Notes under the pieces: model-generated
The model's input: the letters and a program-made list of their open reading frames with translations, nothing else
Database searches by the model: none
What the model was told of the DNA's origin: nothing
From: Alphaproteobacteria bacterium
GTDB taxonomy: Bacteria; Pseudomonadota; Alphaproteobacteria; Rhodospirillales; Rhodospirillaceae
Length of the DNA: 10,882 nt
Assembly (NCBI GenBank): GCA_003250275.1
Contig: QKGW01000068.1
Location: 1-10,882 of the forward strand
Reading direction: 5' to 3'
Shown: positions 5,024 through 10,882 of the stretch, piece by piece
Position numbering within the stretch: position 1 is the stretch's first letter
Layout of the letters: the number at the start of each line of letters is the position of its first letter
Position numbers and translations under genes: made by a program

Positions 5024-6385
5024 ATGTCTGCACCTTGCGCCGCCGTGGTTCTTGCCGCCGGGCTCGGCACCCGGATGAAGTCCGACCTCCCGAAAGTGAT
5101 GCACAAGGTCTGCAACGTGCCGATGCTCGGTCACGTGCTGGCGATGCTCGACGATCTCGGGGTGGTGCGCCGCGTCGTCGTCCTCGGACCGGGGATGGAC
5201 GCGGCGGCGAAACTCGCCGAGGCGTACGACGCCACGGTCGCGGAGCAGACCGAGCGCCTCGGCACCGCGCACGCCGCGCTCGCGGCGAAGGATGCGCTCG
5301 CGGACTTCGCGGGCGACGTGCTGGTGGCGTTCGGCGATACCCCGCTGGTGCGCGCCGAAACCGTCGCGCGGGCGATCGAGCTGCGCCGCAGCGCGCTCGA
5401 CCCGGCGGTGGTGGTGCTCGGCTTCGAGGAGGACGAGCCCGGCGCCTACGGCCGCCTGATCCTGGACGACGCGGGCAACCTCGTGCGCATCGTCGAGGCG
5501 AAGGACGCGACGCCCGAGGAACTCGACGTCACCCTGTGCAATTCCGGCGTGATGCTGATCGACGGTGCGGTCGCGTGGCGGCTGCTCTCCGCGATCGGCA
5601 ACGACAACGCCAAGGGCGAATACTACCTCACCGACGTCGTCGCCCTCGCGCGCGCCGAGGGGCGTGCCTGCGCGGTGGTCGAGGGCGGGGCGGAGGAGTT
5701 TCTCGGCGTCAACTCGCGCGCCGATCTCGCGCTGGTGGAGGCGATTGCGCAGGACCGCCTGCGCGCCGAGGCGCTCGCCCGCGGCGTGACGATGACCGAC
5801 CCGCACACCGTCTACTTCTCCGCCGATACCCAGCTCGGGCGCGACGTCACGATCGAGCCGTTCGTGACCTTCGGTCCCGGCGTGGTGATCGGCGACAACG
5901 TCACGATCAAGGGCTTCTGCCACTTCGAGGACGCGCGCGTCGCCGCCGGTGCGATCCTCGGGCCGTATGCGCGGCTGCGCCCCGGCGCGGACGTCGCCGA
6001 GGACGCTCACATCGGCAACTTCGTCGAGATCAAGAAGGCGACGGTCGAGCGCGGTGCGAAGGTCAATCATCTGACCTATATCGGCGATGCGCGCGTCGGC
6101 GCGGGCGCGAACGTCGGCGCGGGCACGATCACCTGCAATTACGACGGCTTCAACAAGAGCCACACCGACATCGGCGCGGGCGCGTTCATCGGCTCCAACA
6201 CCTCGCTCGTCGCTCCGGTCAAGGTCGGCGACGGCGCGACGGTGGGCGCGGGCTCGGTGGTGACGCACGACGTGCCCGCCGACGCGCTCGCGGTGACGCG
6301 CGCGCAGCAAAAGACGTTGAACGGCTGGGCCGCGCGTTTCCGCGAGAAGATGCGGGCTTTGAAGGCCAAGAAGGAGGGCTGCTGA
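5024..6385 (+). CDS. glmU: GlmU, bifunctional GlcN-1-P acetyltransferase / GlcNAc-1-P uridyltransferase
   Basis: GlmU acetylates glucosamine-1-phosphate and then couples it to UTP, giving UDP-GlcNAc for peptidoglycan and lipopolysaccharide. From ATG 5024 it has 453 residues (E. coli 456). The N-terminal pyrophosphorylase domain shows LAAGLGTRMKSDLPK (Arg17, Lys24), the metal-binding Asp105 in FGDTPLV, and GEYYLTD. The C-terminal half is a left-handed beta-helix of hexapeptide repeats (for example IGDARVGAGANVGAG). The acetyltransferase signature is NHLTYIGDA, with catalytic His349, then TITCNYDGFNKSHT. It ends in a basic tail, so it is complete. An in-frame ATG at 5012 would add MSPS; 5024 is preferred for the family-typical MSAPCAAVVLAAG beginning, but neither has a strong ribosome binding site. 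glmS follows after two bases, so the pair is probably one operon. Confidence 0.97.
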   Translation: MSAPCAAVVLAAGLGTRMKSDLPKVMHKVCNVPMLGHVLAMLDDLGVVRRVVVLGPGMDAAAKLAEAYDATVAEQTERLGTAHAALAAKDALADFAGDVLVAFGDTPLVRAETVARAIELRRSALDPAVVVLGFEEDEPGAYGRLILDDAGNLVRIVEAKDATPEELDVTLCNSGVMLIDGAVAWRLLSAIGNDNAKGEYYLTDVVALARAEGRACAVVEGGAEEFLGVNSRADLALVEAIAQDRLRAEALARGVTMTDPHTVYFSADTQLGRDVTIEPFVTFGPGVVIGDNVTIKGFCHFEDARVAAGAILGPYARLRPGADVAEDAHIGNFVEIKKATVERGAKVNHLTYIGDARVGAGANVGAGTITCNYDGFNKSHTDIGAGAFIGSNTSLVAPVKVGDGATVGAGSVVTHDVPADALAVTRAQQKTLNGWAARFREKMRALKAKKEGC

Positions 6386-6387
6386 GA

Positions 6388-8211
6388 ATGTGCGGGATCG
6401 TCGGGATCATCGGCAAGACGGACGTCGCTCCGTTTCTGATCGACGGGCTGAAGCGCCTCGAATACCGCGGCTACGATAGCGCCGGGATCGCCACCCTCGA
6501 CGGCGGCAAGATCGAGCGCCGCCGCGCCGAGGGCAAGATCGTCAACCTCGAGGCGACGGTGCAGAAGCGCCCGATCCACGGCGTCACCGGCATCGGCCAC
6601 ACCCGCTGGGCGACCCACGGCGTGCCGAACGAGGCGAACGCCCATCCGCATTCCGATGGCCGCGTCGCGCTGGTGCACAACGGCATCATCGAGAATTTCC
6701 AGGAGTTGCGCCGCGAGCTGACCGCCACCGGCCACACCTTCGAATCCGAGACCGATACCGAGGTCGTCGTCCACCTGATTTCGGCCTATCTCGCCACCGG
6801 CCTCGCGCCCAAGGACGCGACCTTCGCCGCGCTCCAGCGCCTCAAGGGCGCGTTCGCGCTGGCGATTTTGTTCAACGGCCACGACGGGCTGATCATCGGC
6901 GCGCGCAAGGGCTCGCCGCTCGCGGTCGGCTACGGCGAGGGCGAGATGTTCCTCGGCTCCGACGCGCTCGCGCTCGCGCCGCTGACCCGCCGCATCGCCT
7001 ACCTCGAGGACGGCGACTTCGCCGTGCTCTCCGCCGACGGCGTGCAGATTTTCGACAGCCTCGGCGCGCCGGTCGCGCGCGACATCCACATCACCCAGCT
7101 CTCCGGCGCGATGATCGGCAAGGGCGCCTACCGCCACTTCATGCTCAAGGAAATCTACGAGCAGGCGACGGTGATCGGCGACACGCTGAACAGCCACTTC
7201 AACCCGGTCGAGCGCACCCTCACGCTGCCGCCGATGCCGTTCGACCTCGCGAAGATCGACCGCGTCACCCTGGTCGCGTGCGGCACCTCGTATTACGCCG
7301 CGATGGTGGCGAAGTACTGGATCGAGGGGGTCGCGCGGGTGCCGGTCGACCTCGACATCGCCTCCGAGTTCCGCTACCGCCAGGCGCCGGTGCAGAAGGG
7401 CGGGCTCGCGGTGTTCATCTCGCAGTCGGGCGAGACCGCCGACACCCTCGCCGCGCTGCGTTTTTGCCGCGACGCCGGGATGCATACCGTGGCGGTGGTC
7501 AACGTGCCGGAAAGCACGATGGCGCGCGAGGCCTCCGCCTCGCTGCCGACCCTCGCGGGGCCGGAGATCGGCGTCGCCTCGACCAAGGCGTTCACCACCC
7601 AGCTGGTGGTGCTGGCGACGCTCGCGATCGTGCTCGGCAAGACCCGCGGCGTGCTCGACCGCGACGCCGAGGCGACGCTCTCGAAGGCGCTCACCGAGGT
7701 GCCGTCCTACGCCACCGAGGTGCTGAAGAGCGACGACGCGATCCGCGCCATCGCGCAGGACCTCCTCGACGCCCAGGACGCCTTCTACATCGGGCGCGGC
7801 ACGGCCTTCCCGATCGCCCTCGAAGGCGCGCTCAAGCTCAAGGAAATCAGCTACATCCACGCGGAAGGTTTCGCCGCGGGCGAGATGAAGCACGGCCCGA
7901 TCGCGATGATCGACGAGACCGTGCCGGTGATCGTCGTCGCGCCGCCGGACGCGCTGTTCGAAAAGACCGCCTCCAACGTTCAGGAGGTGATCGCGCGCGG
8001 CGGCCGGGTGGTGTTCATTTCGGATGCCGAGGGGGTCTCGCACTTCCGCGACAAGGCGTTCGCGACCATCGTGATGCCGTCGGTGGCGCCGTTCGTCGCG
8101 CCGATCCTCTACGCGATCCCGGTGCAGCTGCTCGCCTACCACATCGCGTCGCTCAAGGGCACCGACGTGGACCAGCCGCGCAACCTCGCGAAGAGCGTCA
8201 CCGTCGAGTAA
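6388..8211 (+). CDS. glmS: GlmS, glutamine--fructose-6-phosphate aminotransferase (isomerizing)
   Basis: GlmS makes glucosamine-6-phosphate from fructose-6-phosphate and glutamine, the committed step of amino-sugar synthesis. It has 607 residues (E. coli 609). Cys2, exposed after Met removal, is the glutaminase nucleophile in MCGIVGIIG. HTRWATHG, HPHSD and HNGIIENF complete the class II amidotransferase domain (about 1-220). The first SIS domain begins near CGTSYYA (Cys298) with SQSGETADT and GVASTKAFTTQ. The second carries EGALKLKEISYIHAEG and GEMKHGP. The invariant C-terminus DQPRNLAKSVTVE includes Lys602, the sugar-binding lysine of the family. The start at 6388 has AAGGAGGG about ten bases upstream, inside the end of glmU. 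The gene stops with no gap against the convergent glycosyltransferase gene. Since only two bases separate it from glmU, there is no room for a glmS ribozyme. Confidence 0.98.
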   Translation: MCGIVGIIGKTDVAPFLIDGLKRLEYRGYDSAGIATLDGGKIERRRAEGKIVNLEATVQKRPIHGVTGIGHTRWATHGVPNEANAHPHSDGRVALVHNGIIENFQELRRELTATGHTFESETDTEVVVHLISAYLATGLAPKDATFAALQRLKGAFALAILFNGHDGLIIGARKGSPLAVGYGEGEMFLGSDALALAPLTRRIAYLEDGDFAVLSADGVQIFDSLGAPVARDIHITQLSGAMIGKGAYRHFMLKEIYEQATVIGDTLNSHFNPVERTLTLPPMPFDLAKIDRVTLVACGTSYYAAMVAKYWIEGVARVPVDLDIASEFRYRQAPVQKGGLAVFISQSGETADTLAALRFCRDAGMHTVAVVNVPESTMAREASASLPTLAGPEIGVASTKAFTTQLVVLATLAIVLGKTRGVLDRDAEATLSKALTEVPSYATEVLKSDDAIRAIAQDLLDAQDAFYIGRGTAFPIALEGALKLKEISYIHAEGFAAGEMKHGPIAMIDETVPVIVVAPPDALFEKTASNVQEVIARGGRVVFISDAEGVSHFRDKAFATIVMPSVAPFVAPILYAIPVQLLAYHIASLKGTDVDQPRNLAKSVTVE

Positions 8212-8970
8212 TCAGGGCGCGAAGCCGACGAACTTGTAGCCGCGCACGAAGCGCAAGATCGCCTTGGGGCCGAAGCGCGCCTTGAGGCGGTCCTTGAGGC
8301 GCTGGGCGAGGGGCTTGTCGGCCTCGATGTCGGTGGCGAACAGCGAGGCGACGTTGCTCTGGAACTTGCCCTGCGCGGCGAGCGCCGGGGCGAACTGGTA
8401 GACCTTGAGCCCGCGCGCCACCTGCGAACGTTCCAAACAGAAGAGAAAGAAATCGGTCGGCTGCCAGGTCGAGGCGGGCAGGGCGACGAGCCTCCGCGCG
8501 CACTCGCGGCTGATCAGGTACGCGCCCGCGCACCAGGTGGTGGAGCGCACCCGGTGCAGCGCGCGTCCGCCGGGGTGCGCCAGCGCGGGGCCGAGGTGCA
8601 CCCGCGTCGTCGAGCCTTCGAAGCGCACCACGTCGTAATCCTTTGGGAGCCACGCGAGATCGGCGAGCACGCCGCGGATCGCGTCGGCGAACAGCATGTC
8701 GTCTTCGAGCACGAGGCCGTAAGGGTCGTCGCCCGCCGCGATCGCCTGCCAGGCGTGGTAGTGGCTGAGGAAGCAGCCGATCTGGCCGGGCATCCACGAC
8801 TTGCGCTCGGGATCGGCGTTGGCGGCGAAGGCGGCGCGTTCGGCCTCCGACATCTCGCGTCCGTCGACCGCGGCGATGCGGGTGAAGCCGATGCCGAGGC
8901 GGCCGAGTTCGGCGGTCATGTGGTCGAGGCGCTCGGGGCACCGGTCGAGGTTGATCAGCCAGGCTTTCAC
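8212..8970 (-). CDS. Glycosyltransferase family 25 protein (LPS-type)
   Basis: Members of this family transfer sugars, often galactose or glucose, onto lipooligosaccharide or capsule and act on the cytoplasmic side of the inner membrane. The protein has 252 residues from GTG 8970. Diagnostic blocks are WLINLDRCPERL (residues 4-15), AAVDGR, GQIGCFLSHYHAW (62-74) and the acidic metal/nucleotide-sugar motif LVLEDDM (86-92). TTWCAGAYLISRECARRL matches the family's later conserved region. No signal peptide or membrane segment is seen. The GTG start is preferred because family members begin within a residue or two of the V/I-INLDR strand, and GGAGAGGGGCGG lies upstream. An in-frame ATG at 9006 would add 12 residues, but its purine run touches the start codon. 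A TATA-like CTATATGG (9019-9012, minus strand) could be a -10 box. No other envelope glycosyltransferase is nearby, and the acceptor is unknown. Confidence 0.88.
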   Translation of the reverse strand: MKAWLINLDRCPERLDHMTAELGRLGIGFTRIAAVDGREMSEAERAAFAANADPERKSWMPGQIGCFLSHYHAWQAIAAGDDPYGLVLEDDMLFADAIRGVLADLAWLPKDYDVVRFEGSTTRVHLGPALAHPGGRALHRVRSTTWCAGAYLISRECARRLVALPASTWQPTDFFLFCLERSQVARGLKVYQFAPALAAQGKFQSNVASLFATDIEADKPLAQRLKDRLKARFGPKAILRFVRGYKFVGFAP

Positions 8971-9151
8971 GATCGTTCCGCCCCTCTCCGGAAATCGGTC
9001 ATCCATCCTTCCCCATATAGGGCGCGCCGCGCCCGCGTCGAGCGGACGATTTGCGGTGGACGGTTTCTCCGGCTATGCCTATATCGGCCCCTGTCGCGCT
9101 TTCGCAAGCTGCGGCGATTCCATTCATTTTTCTTCGACGAAGGATCCGAAC
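8971..9151. promoter_or_regulatory. Divergent intergenic region between glycosyltransferase and SDR genes
   Basis: This 181-base gap must carry the starts of two divergent transcripts. For the plus-strand SDR gene the best candidate pair is TTGCGG (9051-9056) with TATGCC (9074-9079), 17 bases apart, each only three of six to consensus. AAGGA at 9140-9144 is a good ribosome binding site for ATG 9152. For the minus strand, CTATATGG (9019-9012) resembles a -10 box but lacks a clear -35. No strong operator-like palindrome was seen apart from the restriction-site-like GGCGCGCC (9021-9028). Confidence 0.3.
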
Positions 9152-10000
9152 ATGCCGGCGAACGCGCAACCGCTCACGATTTTCATTACCGGCGTCAGCA
9201 CCGGCTTCGGCCGCTCGCTCGCCGCCCACGCGCTTTCCGAGGGGCATCGCGTCGTCGGCACTCTGCGCAAGGCCGATGCGTGCGCGGCATTCGAGGCGCT
9301 CGCGCCCGGCCGCGCCTTCGCCCGTGTGCTCGACGTCAACGACCACGAGGGCGTCTACAAGACCGTCGCCGAGGTCGAGGCGAGCGTCGGCGCGATCGAC
9401 GTGCTGGTCAACAACGCCGGCTACGGCCTCGAAGGTCTGTTCGAGGAAACCCCGATGGACGAGGTGCGCCGCCAGTTCGAGACCAACGTCTTCGGCGCGA
9501 TCGCGATGATGCAGGCGGTGCTGCCCTACATGCGCGCGCGTCGCGCGGGCCGCATTCTCAATGTCACCTCGATGGCGGGCTTCGCCACCTTCCCGGGCCT
9601 GAGCTTCTACCACGGCAGCAAGTTCGCCCTCGAAGGGATTTCGGAATCGCTCGGCAAGGAGGTCGCGCACCTCGGCATCCACGTCACCGCGGTTGCACCG
9701 GGCGGCTTCCGCACCGATTGGGCGGGCCGCTCGATGATCCGCGCCGAACGCAAGATCGCCGACTACGACGCCTTCTTCACGCCGCTCCGCGAAGCCCGCG
9801 CGGCGCGCAGCGGCAAGCAGCTCGGCGATCCGGAGAAGGCGGCGCGGGCGATGCTCGAGGTGATGACGGTGGCGAACCCGCCCGCGCATTTGCTGCTCGG
9901 CTCGGACGCGTTGCAGCGCGTCGGCGAGAAGATTACCGCGCTGCAGGCGGACATCGACGCCTGGGAAGCGGTCTCCCGCTCCACCGACGTCGACGCCTGA
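9152..10000 (+). CDS. Short-chain dehydrogenase/reductase (classical SDR)
   Basis: An NAD(P)-dependent oxidoreductase of 282 residues with a Rossmann fold; the substrate is not known. The cofactor motif is TGVSTGFG (13-20), followed by NNAG (87-90). The catalytic set is Ser140 (NVTSMAG), Tyr153 and Lys157 (FYHGSK). After it comes the family's VAPGGFRTDW segment. VVGTLRK at the end of strand 2, with a basic residue there, suggests NADP preference, which is an inference. ATG 9152 has AAGGA about seven bases upstream, and the TG motif then falls near residue 13 as usual; the longer open frame upstream has no support. Its long C-terminal part (about 200-282) is typical of the sub-group that includes retinol/17-beta-HSD-like bacterial SDRs. 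It converges on the next gene with a four-base gap, and no terminator is visible there. Confidence 0.93.
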   Translation: MPANAQPLTIFITGVSTGFGRSLAAHALSEGHRVVGTLRKADACAAFEALAPGRAFARVLDVNDHEGVYKTVAEVEASVGAIDVLVNNAGYGLEGLFEETPMDEVRRQFETNVFGAIAMMQAVLPYMRARRAGRILNVTSMAGFATFPGLSFYHGSKFALEGISESLGKEVAHLGIHVTAVAPGGFRTDWAGRSMIRAERKIADYDAFFTPLREARAARSGKQLGDPEKAARAMLEVMTVANPPAHLLLGSDALQRVGEKITALQADIDAWEAVSRSTDVDA

Positions 10001-10004
10001 GGTC

Positions 10005-10882
10005 TCAGACTTCCAATAGGATCGAGCCGCGGCTTTTCCCCGAGGCGAGGAGTTCGTGCGCGCGCACGGCCTCGGCGAGGGGGAAGGCCGCGCCGATCTC
10101 GACGGTGAGCCCTGCCGCGATCTCGGCGAACAGCGCCGCCGCGGCGGTGCGGTAGAGCGCCGGATCGTTGGCGAGCGCGATCACGCTCGGGCGGGTGAGA
10201 TAGATCCCGGCGAGCGCGGTGAGCGCGACCGGCGGCGGCATTCCCGCCGCCTGGCCGACGCTCGCGCAGATGCCCATCGGCGCGAGGCTGGCGAGGCTGC
10301 GGGCGAGGGTGTCGCCGCCGATGCCGTCGACGGCGTAGTCGACGCCCGTGCCGGTGATGCGCTTCGCCTCGGCGACGAAATCGGTCTCGCGGTAGAGGAT
10401 CGCGTGATCGAGGCCGTGGGCGCGGGCAAACTCGGCCTTCTCCGGCGAGCCGACGGTGCCGAGAGTGACGAGCCCGAGGCGCTTCGCCCACTGCGTCACC
10501 ATCAGTCCGAGCCCGCCCGCGGCGGCGTGGATCAGGATCGCGCGCCCGGCTTCGGCGCGAAACACCCGGAACAGCAGCATGTAGGCGGTCATGCCGCGCA
10601 GCAGCGATGCGGCGGCGGTGCGCGTCGGGATGCCCTCGGGCAGCTTGACCAGGCGTGCGGCGGGGAGGTTGCGCGCGCTCGCGTAGCTGCCGTGCGGGCC
10701 GCCGATGTAGGCGACGCGGTCGCCGGGGCGGAACTCGGCGACGCCGCCGCCGACCGCCTCGACCGTGCCCGCCGCTTCCGCGCCGACGCCGCCGGGGAGC
10801 GTCGCGGCGGGGTAGAGGCCGGAGCGGACGTAGATGTCGACGAAGTTGACGCCGATTTCGCTCTGGCGCACCCGCACCTCGC
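10005..10882 (-). CDS. Zinc-free quinone oxidoreductase (QOR-type MDR protein), 5' end outside window
   Basis: A medium-chain dehydrogenase/reductase of the quinone reductase type, which uses NADPH to reduce quinones or other enones in the cytoplasm. About 292 residues are visible and the frame runs off the window edge; E. coli QorA has 327, so only some 30-35 are missing. The visible start, VRVRQSEIGVNFVDIYVRSGLYP, matches the family's early region (NFID-YxRxGLYP). PGGVGAEAAGTVEAVG and FRPGDRVAY follow. The nucleotide-binding motif is AAAGGLGLMVTQWAKRLG. KSRGSILLEV ends the protein as expected (SxGKxVL-type end). The zinc-ligand pattern of alcohol dehydrogenases is absent. No start codon can be assigned: the GTG at 10877 is internal. 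Family assignment is firm; the substrate is not. Confidence 0.92.
   Translation of the reverse strand, partial: EVRVRQSEIGVNFVDIYVRSGLYPAATLPGGVGAEAAGTVEAVGGGVAEFRPGDRVAYIGGPHGSYASARNLPAARLVKLPEGIPTRTAAASLLRGMTAYMLLFRVFRAEAGRAILIHAAAGGLGLMVTQWAKRLGLVTLGTVGSPEKAEFARAHGLDHAILYRETDFVAEAKRITGTGVDYAVDGIGGDTLARSLASLAPMGICASVGQAAGMPPPVALTALAGIYLTRPSVIALANDPALYRTAAAALFAEIAAGLTVEIGAAFPLAEAVRAHELLASGKSRGSILLEV

Noticed and set aside
4834..5115. N-terminal extension of the phosphatase up to 5115
   Set aside because: It overlaps glmU and has no recognisable content. A good ribosome binding site precedes 4833.
4964..6310. 448-codon minus-strand open frame opposite glmU
   Set aside because: Same kind of shadow; it would overlap the well-supported glmU for its whole length.
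4885..6387. A 500-residue N-terminal extension of GlmS in frame with it
   Set aside because: The extension is arginine-rich and is glmU read in the wrong frame. GlmS must begin with Met-Cys for its N-terminal nucleophile, which is exactly at 6388.
6360..6390. A glmS ribozyme or riboswitch upstream of glmS
   Set aside because: Only two bases separate glmU and glmS, so there is no non-coding leader there.
6139..8142. 667-codon minus-strand open frame opposite glmS
   Set aside because: Antisense shadow caused by strong third-position G/C in glmS and glmU. It is rich in R/H/G/D, with no family motif and no binding site.
8801..9151. N-terminal extension of the SDR protein
   Set aside because: It runs antisense through the glycosyltransferase gene. 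The cofactor motif fits the start at 9152.
1..10882. A novel defence or accessory system beside the CRISPR locus
   Set aside because: Every gene between the array and the window end belongs to a familiar housekeeping or enzyme family, and the cas genes are ordinary type I-E with intact key residues.

Overview
This is a G+C-rich proteobacterial chromosome segment. It holds the 3' half of a type I-E CRISPR-Cas locus with its complete array, followed by ordinary housekeeping genes. The strong G/C bias at third codon positions, the phosphoglycolate phosphatase-glmU-glmS cluster and the tRNA gene with an encoded CCA end point to an alphaproteobacterium, perhaps Rhodospirillales-like. That taxon is an inference from style and gene order, not a match to a named genome.

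Bases 1-2398, plus strand: the end of the cas operon. It runs cas5e (5' end outside the window), cas6e, cas1, cas2, with overlapping or nearly touching genes, so co-transcription is very likely. cas3, cas8e/cse1, cse2 and cas7e should lie upstream, outside the window. Bases 2399-2446 are a short A+T-rich leader with a plausible promoter. Bases 2447-3882 are an array of 24 repeats (29 nt) and 23 spacers (18 of 32 nt, 5 of 33 nt). Variant repeats are confined to the leader-distal end. Cas6e would cut the pre-crRNA at the repeat hairpin, Cas5e would hold the 5' handle in Cascade, and Cas1-Cas2 would add new spacers at the leader end.

Bases 3883-4108: a short trailer with two small hairpins, then, on the minus strand, a rho-independent terminator, tRNA-Val(CAC) and a candidate promoter with a perfect TTGACA box. 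The array and the tRNA gene converge, and the CRISPR locus lies on the 3' side of the tRNA, the usual side for island integration.

Bases 4105-8211: a minus-strand HAD phosphatase of the Gph type is divergent from a plus-strand glmU-glmS pair. GlmS makes glucosamine-6-phosphate and GlmU makes UDP-GlcNAc from glucosamine-1-phosphate. Together they feed peptidoglycan and lipopolysaccharide synthesis; GlmM is not in the window. The roughly 190-bp divergent gap contains several perfect inverted repeats.

Bases 8212-10882: a minus-strand family 25 glycosyltransferase ends directly against glmS. It is divergent from a plus-strand short-chain dehydrogenase/reductase, which converges on a minus-strand quinone oxidoreductase-like gene cut by the window edge.

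I found no sign of an undescribed system. The points of most interest are local: a repeat/spacer pair that looks like a one-base slip during spacer capture, a Cas2 with a longer C-terminal tail, array-tRNA convergence, and mutually exclusive hairpins before glmU.
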